DNA of 64,000 bases from Chrysomallon squamiferum (GCA_012295275.1 CM022672.1:29614472-29678471); one strand, 5' to 3'; positions 37,741 through 51,165 are shown, counted from the first letter of the stretch. Notes: generated by a model from the sequence alone, not told the origin. Translations and numbers: made by a program.

Positions 37741-38160
37741 GGCCGGGTGCGTACAGCACCCTCACACAAAAACTACACAAGTTCGATTTCGATTACATCT
37801 TTAATTTCTCTGCCTGACTGTACAACATGATAGACAATAGTATCACATCATAAATGATAATATCTTAGTTATACTGCAGAGAACAGGCCCAAACGTCTTC
37901 CTCCCTTGCCAGAACTTCTCTCTTCTCTCTTGAACTCTTTCACCACGCTCAAACAGGTAACATCTCACACCCCTGACCAATACTGGCAGACCATTAATGT
38001 CCTGGGTTCCTTACGATAGCACCAGTGACAGTGTTTACCATATATTAATATCCCAAGTGTCATGGAGGAATTTCCGAAATACTTTACTTGTAAACAAGGT
38101 GCAGTAAACCACTGATACATTAATGGTGTTTATGTGTCTGTAGATTATCTTGGTGCTTTT
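37741..38160. repeat. Dispersed repeat R1, long copy
   Basis: Same left end and same ordered blocks as 19,931-20,145, with ~200 bp more in the middle (around 37,800-38,050). It may be a solo LTR or a MITE; terminal inverted repeats and target duplications were not found by eye. Confidence 0.75.
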
Positions 38161-39003
38161 AATTCTGCTGGGAAGGTGTTTCTTCCACCTGGGCCTCTTT
38201 CCCAACTCACTATATAAATTAATATGAACCGGTGTGGATTAATATAATTACAGTGTTGCCTCAAAAATGACATGATGCGTTTTCACGTGCATGCGGAAAT
38301 AGGATAACAAAATATTCTTTATTACAAATGACCCATCTATTATAAACGGACCAGTACGACACTGAATATCTAACTTTTATCAACATATCAGGATGAAAAT
38401 ATTGTAAAACTGTCGCTAGTGTCAAAAAAGAACAGAACTCTGTAGCTGTTAATCTAGTCTATAACAATATAGGATGTTTCTTGTCTAATGTTAAACTGTC
38501 AAAACATTCTCCTCAATTTGAACATCGAAAAGAAAACACATACCTTGCTTAATTCTTCTATCATCGGTTTAAATTGTAAACACTTCACAGGGAAACTTTC
38601 ATCTAAAATCATTATTTAGTTCCGGTTTATTTTTTATTTTGTTTTATATACATATTTTTTATCTTTCTTTGTTTTCTTTCCTTTTCTTTTTTTTTTCTTT
38701 AAATAAATAAAAAATAAATAAAATAAAATAAATAAATAAATAAATAAATAAAATAAAATAAAATTACGGTGGGATCTACCTTTTCACATTTCAAAAATTC
38801 CATTGCGGTACAGAGGAAATAAAATGTCTTGGTTATATTTAACAGAAGATTATTCTTTTTGCTCATCTAAAATACGCTACAATGAAGGCCTTAAAGGGTG
38901 TCATAAATTTAAAAGTCGATTTTCTGATATTTTCGAAACATCTTTATTGTTTGTTTCAATACTTTGGCCGTATAAACCACCGAAGATTTGGATTTGGTGC
39001 ACT

Positions 39004-39063
<60 letters not shown>

Positions 39064-39790
39064 CAAAATCCTAGAAATGCATTGATATATCAGAAATGTT
39101 CATGGAAATTCGAGTCAGGTATCGTCACCACATTTCTATTTATACAGGCGGATAACGGGATGAGAATTATGTGGCATGTACCACAGATTTTGCAATGAAC
39201 ACTGACATGTCCATCAGACTGCCTGAGTTTGCATGTATATTTACTGACGAGTTTTTGGCAATCTTTGGTCCTAGAACAAATTGAAAACGCATCTTCCTCC
39301 AAATACACTATTTTTTAACGACTCATTTTCGTATCTCCACGCTTTAAAATACTGCAACATACCTTAATTGAGACTGTCATTAAAACAAACAAAAAAAAGT
39401 TTATATTTTTAAATATTGTCAGTAAGGTCATTATTTTTGTTGTGTACCCAGCAAGGGGGGCATGTTTTATGTGATGGGCTGGGGATTCTGAAACATTCCA
39501 AAAAAAAAAAAAAAAAAAAAAATGAAAATGATTATAATTCATTGCTCACAATTTTGGACATTGCTATCTGTTCGCTGGGGCTTGCCGACATATGCACTGC
39601 GCCAACAAACCAAACTGTAAAGCCGGCATCCAGTCCAGCTCAAATATCATTCACACCATGTGGATATCAATTTTATTTATTTATTTAAGTCTGTTTTGTA
39701 TTTGCCACGTACTAGGGTTGGTGTAGCGTTAAATAAAACAAAATCAGTCTTATCACATATTTGAAAAGAATAAGGTCTTTAGAATAATTC
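38161..39790. other. Non-coding stretch with AAT repeats
   Basis: (AAT)n at ~39,006-39,062, TAAA-type repeats at ~38,700-38,762 and a poly-A run at ~39,501-39,522. A segment around 39,545-39,745 ends tactagggttggtgtagcg and then an A-rich tail, which could be a SINE 3' end, but no tRNA-like head was identified. Confidence 0.5.
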
Positions 39791-40470
39791 AATAAGACCT
39801 GGTATCATTGGTAAATAAATAAAACACTAAACATGGAATATTAAAGTGTGAAATATTTTAGATGTGGAATATTAAACATGAGACAAATTAAACATGGAAA
39901 AGACTGAAGAGTTGTATGACAGTTATAAATTATATTTAAAAACTTGCAACAGTTAATATGAAATATTAAAATTAAACATTGTACGATCTCATCATTATAC
40001 AGAAACATACTATTAAATATTAAAAGTAGCTAAATATATAGCTGGTAATATGATCTGACTGAAATATTTAACAGTATTAAAATAACAATTTATATTACAA
40101 AACTGTTTTCTTAATATATGAGAGACAATATGTAAACATTTAAACATAAAAATGATAAATAGTAAAATTTAGGAACAGTTTTCTGATTATAAAATTCAAG
40201 CTCTAACATAAATATTTAAATTTTTAACAAATTAAGTTATATCCTGACTAAAACTAACTTATTTGTCTGTGATTTGAAATTTTACAAATACTAGAAGCAA
40301 ATTAATATTACTTGTGTGACCAAACTTGTACTAACCTAATGTTTTTGTAATGTTGTCCAGTGACAGTCAGGTCTTTTTATCTGACACACAACAGCTGGTC
40401 AAAGTCTCTTCTCAGACAGTGAAATGTTATTTTACAGTCAGGAAGACCTATGAGATGTCGGCAAATTTCA
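39790..40470. repeat. Left arm of a large inverted repeat
   Basis: It matches the reverse complement of 45,235-45,840 with moderate identity over ~600 bp, for example aacaatttatattacaaaac, gttttctgattataaaatt and aaaagtagctaaatatatag. Embedded at 40,381-40,449 is a block that matches 45,245-45,313 at 68 of 69 bases, far better than its surroundings. Confidence 0.85.
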
Positions 40471-41389
40471 GTAGAAAAAAGAAAAAAAAAAAGAAAAATA
40501 GATCAATTTTATATTTCAATTCTACAAAACATTTTATAAAAAAATAATATTCATATCTTTTAAAGACTAAACAAAATTATATAAATGAATTGTCAAACTA
40601 ATGGTACAAACAAAACAAATTTCTGAGGATAGAAAAGATTATATAAGACAGCTTAGGTTTCAAAATCCCCTCAAAAGACCAAATACTTGAACATCATGAT
40701 GACAGAAGAATTTCTATTAACACAAAACAACACTAAATACAAAAAATTACACACTATCAACAATTATACATATCCCAAATGATAATCACTCCAACAGTGG
40801 CCTTTCCATTGTTCAAAGGAACACTAAGTCTTCACTCCACATATCGTGGAGAGGAACAATTCCTGGCCACCAAAAAACATACACCTGACAAAATATGCAG
40901 ACTAGAAACCTGGATAAAACATGCAAAGCAATAAAATAGTTAAGAAGTTTAACATTTTGGATATCAGTGTAACTATGTAAACAGAATCCACAATATATAA
41001 GAAGGAATTACCACACTCATTTACACTGATAAAGGAAAGAAATGATGTCTTGCGCCTTACCTAACTACTTTTTCAACTTAATCAAACTATTCAAATTAGA
41101 TTATATTATGAAAATGCGTGCATAATAAACTAAAATTATAATTTGTTATAAGATTTATCTGTTAACTTTTCTAGTTGGCAATGTCCCCGTATCAGAACCC
41201 AACAGAAAAGTACATTCAAATAAATAAAACTAATTATTTTATTAAATTATTACATACAGTTTCTTGATCCATAAACCTTGGTTAGTATTAGGTCCTATAG
41301 TCTGAAAGTAAGTAGTTTTTTTTTTTTTGATTTTTAAAAAAAAAGACATCTGAAACAAATATATATTCGATTATTGATTAGTTTAATAA
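40471..41389. other. Non-coding interior of the inverted repeat
   Basis: AT-rich sequence with A- and T-runs near 40,479-40,492 and 41,319-41,343. No domain recognised. Confidence 0.5.
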
Positions 41390-41760
41390 GCTGATCCACC
41401 AATTAATCAGCTGATCCATCAGTGCATCAATCAGCTAGTCAAACAATAATCTACTAATTAATTAATTCGTTTATCTAATTATTTTGTACTGCTGTATTTG
41501 CTTATTTAATTTTAATTGTTGTGTGATTGTGTTATTATATACTATGTTTTTGAATTTATTTAATCAAATATTTGTGTATCTACTGTTACTGCAGCAAAGA
41601 CTGTTTCTTTGTTTTTCATTGTTGGTGTCAAGATGTTTTTTAGATGGGAATTTGATTTTAAATTCATCGAGGGTGTCATTCTGTTGGGGGTTGTGTTTAT
41701 TGTGCATTAGGATTTGATTGTGATTTGACTGGTGGAGTACTTATATCTGTTTATGTATAA

Positions 41761-41802
<42 letters not shown>

Positions 41803-43400
41803 CTGACAAAGTACTTTAGACTTACAGACATTTACTTTGGTATCAGTAGTGTGACAAAACAAAAATTTGAAAAGAAAAATGAAAAGAAAATGGATAAATA
41901 TTATTTCAAAGAAAGAGTTATAATTCTACTGAAGAAGAAAAATACAATAATATTTTATTATTATAAAAGATAAACATTTTACTAAATTAATATTAATATT
42001 AATATTAAATAAATAACTGATTCAATTTTTATTTTCACATCGTTTGTCAGGTCAGTTTGGCATCTGGCAGGTCACATGTCCTCAGCTGACAGAAGAATTT
42101 ACAAGTCTTCTAGTGACAGATCTACAGTTTCACAGTGACTCCACAAAAGTTGCCTGTTTACTAAACAACATCAAACTTTGTGTATATCTTTGACTGGCTT
42201 TTCTGTGTTCAGGAGTTTCTACTCACTGATGCAGAGAATTTTGTTTGAACCTGTTAAAAAACGTAAACAAATGTCCACATTTAATCATATTATATTAAAT
42301 AGGTCAAGTATAATTAATCATGTTTCTTCTGGCAGGTTTTTGCATTATTGTGTACCTTATTTATGAGGTCCTGTTTTTAGTGGTATATTGAAGTGAAGAT
42401 TATATTTCTATCTTCAATGTTTTTTAACTTTGATTCACGTGTCTTTCAGTGATCAATTATAGTTGATGTTATTGCAAAACTCTTTTCAGTGTTATTGCAA
42501 AACTCTTTTCAATGTTCTTGTTATGCAGGAAGAATTAGTTTTTCTAGTCCCTATGTAGATATTTGTTATTTTTCATATGTGGAAGGATTTTTATCTTTTT
42601 TTATATTGTCTTCCAAATTTATTTATTTATGACATATAGTGGATATTTTGGTTTTAGGTATGTATTTACTGGCAAGTGAGTCTATCATGTTGGTAAGTGC
42701 TGTGCAGTATGTGTCAATGTTGTTTGTGTTTTTGATTTTTATATTTGTGCAGTCTTTGTAGAATCTTTTCCAGTTTGCTTTGTTAAAATTACATTTGGGT
42801 GTAAAAACTGAGATCTCAGAGATGGTTTTCTTGCTATTGTAATTGGTAAATATGGGGTGATGGTCACTATTCAATTCATTTAGGATTTCACATTGACTCA
42901 GTGCTGCAATGTGTTTGTGGTTATTGTTAAATCAGTGGTGGTCTGGACAAGTTGATGTTATCAATGAAATTTTCTAAGTCAGTTCCTGGATTGTTGTTTA
43001 TTGTGTCACCCTCATAATGTAATATGTTAATTGAAATCTCCAACCCTGATTAGTTTATTGTTAGTTTTCATAATTTGTAAGTTTTGGTTTTCTGCAGCCT
43101 GTGAGTATGGGTAACACAGGTATTAATTATGTCGATATGTTGGTTGTTTATATGTCTAATGATGTTTAATAGTTTGATGTTAGCATGGACTTTGCTCTGG
43201 GTCAGTTTAGGATATGGTATGTCGTGTTTATTGTGTGAGATGTATATATACTGTTGACAGTATGTGGTGTTTTGTCAGTCTTATCTATTACACTGTTTGT
43301 TTTTCTCTCAAGTTGTGACATCTGTGTGTAAAGGTTTTTATGGCTTTTGGTTTCTTTATTCAGAAATAGTTTTGATATTGAAATCAAAACCAGGAAATAT
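41390..43400 (-). mobile_element. Internally deleted I-group LINE remnant, same family as 32.6-35.8 kb
   Basis: On the minus strand three parts are recognisable. 1) Endonuclease tail: a broken VGDFN motif near 43,050, SDHHPIF near 42,865, then NWKRFYKDCTN and DTYCTALTNMI (42,640-42,780), matching FYKACRN and DAYCASLTNTI of the first copy. 2) C-terminus: TLDEFKIKFPSKKHL and VFAAVTVDTQIFD near 41,570-41,690, matching TLEELKIEFTLQHIL and VFAAVTHF. 3) A gctgatggatcagctgatt-like 3' tail at ~41,395-41,450. The reverse transcriptase and RNase H are missing or unrecognisable, and the 41,760-42,600 interior contains a (TG)n tract and unrelated sequence. Confidence 0.75.
41762..41801. repeat. (TG)n microsatellite
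   Basis: Twenty GT repeats; the Cys-Val frame is an artefact. Confidence 0.95.
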
Positions 43401-43438
43401 ATTTTTTTCATTTAGCCACTGTTATTTTTGGTTTCAGA

Positions 43439-43700
43439 CTGAAGCCAACTGAGACCAGATTCTTGGAAGATTACAGAAATATGATGAAGCCAGTGACTCA
43501 GACCCTTGATATACTGCAGCAGAGAAACCAAACATGGGATATCTTGACCCAGTAATTACCATCCTGTAGCAAAAATGTCATTAACACTGGACTACACATA
43601 GTCCACAATAGCTTCAAAACAAGTGCTAATGACACTGGATGGGAGATATCTTCCTTCCTTTAATGATTCCCCAGGAAGGAGAGAAGTCTCTGAGAAAGTT
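43439..43700 (+). pseudogene. hAT-type transposase fragment, degenerate
   Basis: The reading LKPTETRFLEDYRNMMKPVT, continuing QTLDILQ and, after a frameshift, MGYLDPVITIL, resembles the central region of hAT/ZBED-type transposases, where a MKPxAxALDxLQ motif precedes GYLLPT (family knowledge). Stops follow at once. No DDE catalytic residues or element ends are visible. Confidence 0.6.
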
Positions 43701-45234
43701 AATATAGCCATTTAAGTTTATTAGTCACAGGTAGTTGAAAAATGTCCCAATGTGTGAATGAATATTATTGTTTTGGGGTTTGTATTTATGTTATTTCTTT
43801 ATTTTCATTTTTTTTTTCTTTTTCAACTAATTATTTTTATTTTTTTTTTTTTTTTTTTATTTATTTATTTATTTATGTATTTTTTATTGTTTTATGTCTA
43901 CAATATATATTTTTAATTTTATTATTTTATTACATATTGTTTTTTCTTTGTTCTTTGTCACAAATTAAAATGTATTATACTATAGCTTAATTGCTTCCAC
44001 TGTCATGTGTATGTACCACATGTTTTCCTCTGTGCTTGTGAAATAACTATTTTGTTTCTCTTTCTAATTTTGCTTTTGGGTGTATTTTCTTTTCTTCTTT
44101 TTTTAATGTTAATATTATAAAATTATTATTATCATTATTATCATTATTATTACTATTACTTTTACTTATTTATTTATTTATTTTTTAATTTTTAATTTTT
44201 TTTTTTTTTTTTTTCCCACAGTGACAGGTTTTATTGATATTTAGTGAATTTTCTTAAAACAGTTGAATACTCAGTGTTTTAAACAATCCAGTTCATTGCT
44301 TCTGGATTAGAAATTCATTTTATTTCTTGTTATTCTATGAGTGTTTTTAATATTTATTTTACTGATTAGAAAACAGATCTATATTTAGTTCTGAAATTAG
44401 TTTAATATAATTAATTTTATGCCCCCAAAATAAAACTTTTTATTAATAATTTTGAAGAACCTCAAAACAACAACCAAAAATGTTATAATTTATAATCAAG
44501 ATGGCAATATATTTGAAACATAAAAGAAATTTATTCAATTTGCTCAAGTACTTTCCTTTTTTCTTTCTGCCTCCTTAAATTCTTCTGTTCAAAAGTCCAC
44601 ATAATCAGAATTAATCTGTATACACAAAAGCACTAGAAAAAATAAATAATGAATAATAATAATAATAAATAAATAAATAAATAAATAATGCACAAACAAA
44701 TATCCACAAAAATCAAAAACAACAAATAATTTCTTTATATTATTATTATTATTTTTTAACAGTTACAATATTATTTTATTTTATTATCAAGAATAATTAT
44801 TTGCATATTTTTACATTAAAATACATAATTAAATAATGTAGAGATTGTACAATTATTAAATAATATTCTTCTAGATATATTTTTATATATCATCGCCAAT
44901 AACAGTTATCTATATAACAGATTAACATTTTCATGCACATGAATTATTAAAACAAAACTTTATTACAAATACTTGAAACATAGTAATTAATAAAAAATAA
45001 TATTATCGTTGTTAACTAAAATCTCCATTGATTTTATTCATGATAATGCTTGCTTTTAAATAGTTTAGATATAAAATATGTAAATAATTATTATTAGTAA
45101 TTAATGAGATAAAAATAATAATATCTATGTTACCTAAAAATCTCTTTTTAATATTTTAACTTTATTTTATTCATGATAATACTTGGTTTTAAATAGTTTA
45201 TATATAAACTATGTATATATTACAGAATTTTGGT
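43701..45234. other. T-rich non-coding stretch
   Basis: Poly-T and TTTA runs (43,800-43,880; 44,160-44,215) and TAAA/AAT repeats (~44,640-44,690). The ORF at 43,742-43,990 is low-complexity. No gene. Confidence 0.6.
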
Positions 45235-45840
45235 AAAACATCTCAGGTCTTCCTGACTGTAAAATAACATTTCACTGTCTGAGAAGAGACTTTGACCAGC
45301 TGATGTGTGTCAGATAAACAAATATGGACAGGACAGGAGGATTTAATATTGACAAAGTTAGTCCTTTCATACCAGCATGAGATATGTACCAGTATGGAAT
45401 TTGTTTAATATAATAAACTCTACATAAGTATATTTGTAATATAATGCATTACAAAATTTCAAATAGCAGACACACAATATTTGTTAGAACTTTAATTATG
45501 TAATCAGAAAACTGTTTCCTTACTTAAGTGTTTATCATTTTGTGTTTAAGAATTTTGCATTCATATGAAGGAATCTGTTTTGTAATATAAATTCTTATTT
45601 TAATTCTGTCTAAAAATTTCAGTAAGAACATGTTACTAGATATATCTTTTGCTAGGTTTTAATATTTTAATTAACACCTCTAAGTTTTTATCTATATTGT
45701 ATTTTGCAAACATGTTATATAGTTGTTCAACTGAGTCTTTTCCCATTTTTATTATTTTGAATATTTAACATTTTCCATTTAATATTTTCCATGTATAATA
45801 TTTCACATATACATTTACACTATGCAATCATTCAGAGGTT
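45235..45840. repeat. Right arm of the large inverted repeat
   Basis: Reverse complement of the left arm. The two arms flank ~4.8 kb containing a LINE remnant and a hAT fragment. Confidence 0.85.
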
Positions 45841-46077
45841 AGATATCTTTTTTTTTTTATTTAGTTTTTTTTTCATTTAAAGTTTTTAAAAGTGACAATC
45901 CTTGAATATCATAGATAATATGGTTTCTTTATTTATAAATGTTGATTGTTTTAAAATTAAGCTTTAGAGATGTAATTGTTTTTTTTGTTTTGTCTAAAGA
46001 AAATAGCTGAAATCACATTCTTCTCATATGTATCAAACATTTTATTTTATTTCTCCTTCTATATATATCTATCTATC

Positions 46078-46114
<37 letters not shown>

Positions 46115-47251
46115 AAGCAATTTAATATAAATTAAAGTAAAAAAAGTATCAATACATGGTGAAAATAATGAAAAATAAATAGAAAAATTACAGGACTTTA
46201 TTATTAAATGGTTCATTATTATAGATCATTTATTTATTTATTTAGGTTTGTTTTTCTTGTTACTGTCATTATTATGGTTTTTATTTGGTTTATTTAATTC
46301 TTTTTTTTTTTTTGTATTATATTATTTATTTTTATCATAATGATCATTATTATTATGTTATTATTGTTACTTGATAATTCACTAAACAGTTTATGATTAA
46401 CCTATTACATATAATTTAAACTAATGATTAGGATAGAAAGTTAAATATTTAATTCACATAAACAACATTTGTTTTCACACACTTAAACATCAGGGTTAGT
46501 GTTAGTGTTTTGGTTAGATATAGGTTTAGTTCTAGCAGCATATATAGTTTTAATTATCTTTTTATATGAAGAGATTTTTCATATAAGACTTGAAATGTTC
46601 GGATAAAATTTACAAAAATCTTTATTTTACACACAAATATGAACAAACTGATCCTTTTTATTCCATTCTGTTCTCAGAATATTTTCACATTTTCAGGAAA
46701 CAGGAAGAGGACTCAGACATTGTAATGGGATGCTGGAGCATTAAGGATCAGATCTTCAAACTGCTTTACACTGATATATCATGTATGCTGTGTGTGCAGG
46801 ATTGCAGTGACCTGACTGGACTTCAAGAAGTAAACATTTGTTTTATCATGGCTAATTTTTTAATCAGCTGATCTCTATTTTATTTCTTTATTTTATTATT
46901 ACAGGAATTTAGACTTTATTTTATACACTGACTGGTTAATAATAATTTTCATAAAATAAGATATTAAAATAGTAAAACAGTATTTTAACTTTTGTTAAAA
47001 AACAGCAAATTCTAAAACAAAACTTTACTAGTGCTTTTGTTTGTTTCATGTGAACAAATTAAGTTTAATGTTAATATTTTCAGGCACCATTTGTTGTAAC
47101 TGCTCTGTCTAGCTTTTGTGTAACTTTGATTAGCCACCTACATCTCAGCATGGTGGTCACACATCACTGCATATGCAGATCTCACAATTCAGAGAAATGA
47201 TGGAAGAATTCATCATAGTTTTGCTAATCCAGGACACTGTTACTATTTCAC

Positions 47252-47255
<4 letters not shown>
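45841..47255. other. Non-coding stretch with one exon-like patch
   Basis: (ATCT/AT)n-(GT)n tract at ~46,066-46,114. A less AT-rich patch at ~46,697-46,830 follows a ttttcag and encodes DSDIVMGCWSIKDQIFKLLY in an open frame, but no family is recognised and no consensus donor is evident. Confidence 0.45.
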
Positions 47256-47337
<82 letters not shown>

Positions 47338-47345
47338 GATGTATG
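47256..47345. repeat. (TA)n microsatellite with (TATG) interruptions
   Basis: Two long TA runs separated by tatgtatg; open frames on both strands (Ile-Tyr) are artefacts. Confidence 0.95.
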
Positions 47346-48670
47346 TATGTCTGGATATAGATACAGAAACATGTGCATGTACACATACATGCAAATTGGT
47401 GATATGGGTGAAATAACAGTATTTTGTACTAAAGATAGTTTATATACATTTTTCCTTTTTTTCAAATAACGACATGGAAGTACATTTTGCTCTATTTGTA
47501 TTCAATGGTCATGGACCACATTTGGCAAACTGTCTAGTGGACTTCAGTTATTTCCCTTAAATTATATTTATTAATAATTCACTGGGAGGGAAGGTATTTT
47601 ATTGATGTACTTTATCAGTTATGTTTATAAACTTAAGGGTCTGAATAAATAAATCACAAACAAAAAGAATGCTGCCAATTTTTCCAGTTACATCAATTTG
47701 AAAAAGAAAAATACTGAGTTTAAAGATAAGTAATATGTCTTCTTTGTTTCTCTGTGAGACTCAATGGAAATGTTTTAATGAGAAAAACAAATTATCTATT
47801 TACATTGTTCAGATAATTGATACAGATTTGTGGTCATATTACATTTGAAGGCTGGTCACCACTAGATGGTCACATTGAAGATCATGAATAGCTAGCAAAA
47901 TTCTATTGTTTTATTGCTGGTATTAGAGATCGACAATAAACATAAAAATTAATTTAGATAGTTATGATAAACACGTGTTCTGAAAAGATTACAATTTACA
48001 AACCTGAGCAACCTGGAGAGGAGATTTGAGGTACCACTGATTTGAAATAGTAGACTAGGTGTGGTAGGCAACAATTATTTACAAACTTTGATTCAGGGAG
48101 AAGAAATATTATCTTCATAGATAAATTAAACAGTTCCAGTAGAAGTCTGGCTACTCTGCATCGCTGAGTTAATTGTGGAAAGCTATATTTCAACATATTT
48201 CTTAATAATTGATTTTTTTTCAAAACGTCTATGTCAATGAACAGTAGTGGAACTGTTTTCATATTTTCAATTAAATTCATGGATATTATAAATAAGGAAG
48301 TTTTGAAGAAGTAAATTAACATGAGTGCTCTAGCAGCAAAAAGTCTACGAACCAAAAACTGATTGGCCTCCATGTAACAGAAACACTGTCGTCTATGCTG
48401 GCATGGTCTATGTTTGAAGATAAATAAATAAATAACATAATTAGCTGATTAAGTTAAAAAAATACAATAAATAAGTGAATAAAATTTAGTTAATTTTACT
48501 ACTTATGGTACAAGTGTACAATATTTTGTTAAAGACATGGTTTTATTAGAAACAGAATACTGAGGCATACATGTAGATGTTTAATTTTATGTTTTCTGTT
48601 TTTTCTTCTTCTTTCATTTCTCCTTCACAAAACCTCACTTCTCCCTAATATGTCTAGAGGGAGAAATTAT
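47346..48670. other. Non-coding stretch
   Basis: The only notable open frame is 47,996-48,373 on the minus strand (125 codons), Leu/Phe-rich with no recognisable domain or exon signals. It is not claimed as a gene. Confidence 0.45.
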
Positions 48671-48673
48671 TAC

Positions 48674-48760
<87 letters not shown>
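48674..48760. repeat. (CT)n-(AT)n microsatellite
   Basis: About 30 CT repeats pass directly into ~13 TA repeats. Confidence 0.95.
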
Positions 48761-48761
<1 letters not shown>

Positions 48762-49340
48762 TAATTCATGTGATAGAAGTGTGAAAAGAAGATAAATATG
48801 TTTTTCCAGTGTTTGATCGTAGTAATCATTGATTACTTAAGTAAAAAATAATGTTTTATATTAATTCAAGAGATATCTTATCTTTCGGCTTGTGTTTCTA
48901 AATTTTTCAGTGAAAGTATATTCTGCTTTATCACATAATCCAAATATATAATAACAAAGAATACTAACATTTCTGGTAAAGATTTACTCAATAAAAGTAT
49001 GTTAATAAAACATAAAACATGAATGAGATCTGTAAATCTACATATGCTATGTATTTGTTGTTTGGAAGATCAAATCATAAATTATGAATTTATTTAATGA
49101 GTCATTTGCAGGTTACACTATTTGTCAAGTTATTTATTAAGTTTCACATTTTTTAGTAAACAAATATCTTCATATTCTTTTTTTTTTTTTCGTGATTGGT
49201 ATATTATATATATATTTTATATTTATTGGATAAATCAGTTTTGATGTAAACCTTTGGTTTCTTGTTGAAATAAATAGTTCTAATTATTTTGTTTTCTCTT
49301 TTTAGTTATATATTTTAGCTACCATTATCAAATAACATAT

Positions 49341-49341
49341 A

Positions 49342-49380
<39 letters not shown>

Positions 49381-49396
49381 ATATATATATATATAT
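49341..49396. repeat. (ATCT)n-(AT)n microsatellite at a LINE relic boundary
   Basis: Tetranucleotide repeat followed by TA repeats, ending exactly where the RT relic begins. Confidence 0.95.
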
Positions 49397-49690
49397 CACA
49401 CAGTCGTCGTCACAGAGTAAAAACTATACCTCTAAAGGGACATCGTTCATATTAGAAAGAACATGCGACCCATAATGGATCCTTGAGGAACGATACATGC
49501 AACTGTGGCGATGGTAGAAGTATTGTCAGCAATTTCTTCCACTTGGTGTCGCTCATGTAATAGGATCGAAACCAGTTTAGTACCCGTTTACTGAATCCTA
49601 CAGCTTTTAATATATGGATCAAAATGCCATGATCAACTGTATCAAAGGCCTCAATAATTCCCTTTCTTTTGTCCTTGCTTTATGTAACGT
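49397..49690 (-). pseudogene. Reverse transcriptase relic (CR1/L2/Jockey-type LINE)
   Basis: On the minus strand the text gives IIEAFDTVDHGILIHILKAV, then GFSKRVLNWFRSYYMSDT, then after a frameshift VPQGSIMGRMFFLI and after a further shift MNDVPLEV and LCDDDCV. These are the RT blocks AFDTVDH (first Asp), VPQGSxLGPLLFL and a decayed YADD. The GVPQGSxLGPLLF wording points to CR1/L2/Jockey-type LINEs (family knowledge), distinct from the I-group copies in this window. Only ~290 bp remain. Confidence 0.85.
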
Positions 49691-50202
49691 GTAAGATTTC
49701 AGTATCAGTCGATAAGAACGATTGAATATAGAGGAAGTTAACAATCAAAGTGCATTTCAATAAAATAAACAAATATTTCTTTGTCTAAATTTATTTATTA
49801 CTTAGAATAAACACAAATCTTAGAGATATAAATTATACTGAAAGATAAATAATAATAAGAATACGAAGAATACGAAGAATAAAAGAAAAAGAAAAAAGAG
49901 AAGAATAAGAAGAAAGAGTAAAGAAAACATAAAAATATTTCTTAAAAACTAAATACTAAAATGACAGCCATAATAAAAGTAAATTTAAATTGGATTAAAC
50001 ATTTTCACATCGCTTAGCTACATTCATTACGTCATCGTTACTCCGTTTGCAGTCACATATTTATTTTATTACATATCTAACGTGTTTCTGACAGAAGGGA
50101 AATAACTCTAGACAAGTATGTCATCGAGGCAGACAACTACAAAGTAACTAAGTAAATAAGTCAGTGAAAAATTATTTATATAACAGTAAAATATTCCGTT
50201 TG

Positions 50203-50258
<56 letters not shown>

Positions 50259-51165
50259 TCGAACTTGTTGAAAAATAAAATATATTGTCTGCATAAGATC
50301 GTCGTTATTATCTAAAGGGAGGTCACTCTAGTTTATAAGTCGGTGAAAGAAGCAGACGATCAAAAAGTAAATAAATACGAAAGAGTGTAGACAATGAAAA
50401 ATAATGTTAAGAAAACTCATAATCAGTCGGATTATCCCACTGAATAATAACACAAACTAACTTTTCTTATAATTGTATTCTTACACATATACATATAAAG
50501 GAAAAGATATAAAAGAGAAAAGATTTCTTCTTCTGCAGGATTAAATAGTAATTAAAATCTTTATTTCCATACACTTTATTGTATTAACATACACCTCTCT
50601 GAAGATGTAATGAGAAAAAAATGTATAGCTAAAATAGTTACATTTTAAAAATAATAATAATAATAATAATAATAATAATTCAGTTTTTCCTCTTCATATG
50701 ATCAAATACATTTTCTGTATTAGGATATGATATAAAGGTATTAAATATTATCCAGCCTGTTAGTTCACTTACTGCAGCCTGATTTAATGAAAACTGTAGT
50801 AGTCTCATTCCTTTTAACATTATTTTTATACTGACACATCTCATAAAATTATTTTATCATTGGTATGCTGTTTATCAACACATTTAGTCTTTCTCATTTT
50901 ATATCTGATGAAAATTTCCCAGCATGTATTATGAAAACATTTTTTATCAAATGTGTCAAATTCATATCATTTAAACCACATTTTAAAATTAATTCTTAGA
51001 AATGATACTAAACTAAAATATTATAAAAATAAACATATTAAAATTAAAATTAATTATTAATCACTGGATGATAATATTAAATTAAAGTTAAATATTAATC
51101 ATATGACCCTTTGATAAATAATTTAAATCTTACAAAACTATTTATTTAAAAAAATAATAATAATA
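49691..51165. other. AT-rich non-coding stretch
   Basis: GAA/AGAAT-rich patch (49,855-49,925), (CA)n at ~50,209-50,253 and (AAT)n at ~50,651-50,679. No gene. Confidence 0.6.

Noticed and set aside
47996-48373. 125-codon minus-strand open frame
   Set aside because: No domain, no exon signals and AT-driven composition; length alone is not enough in this sequence.
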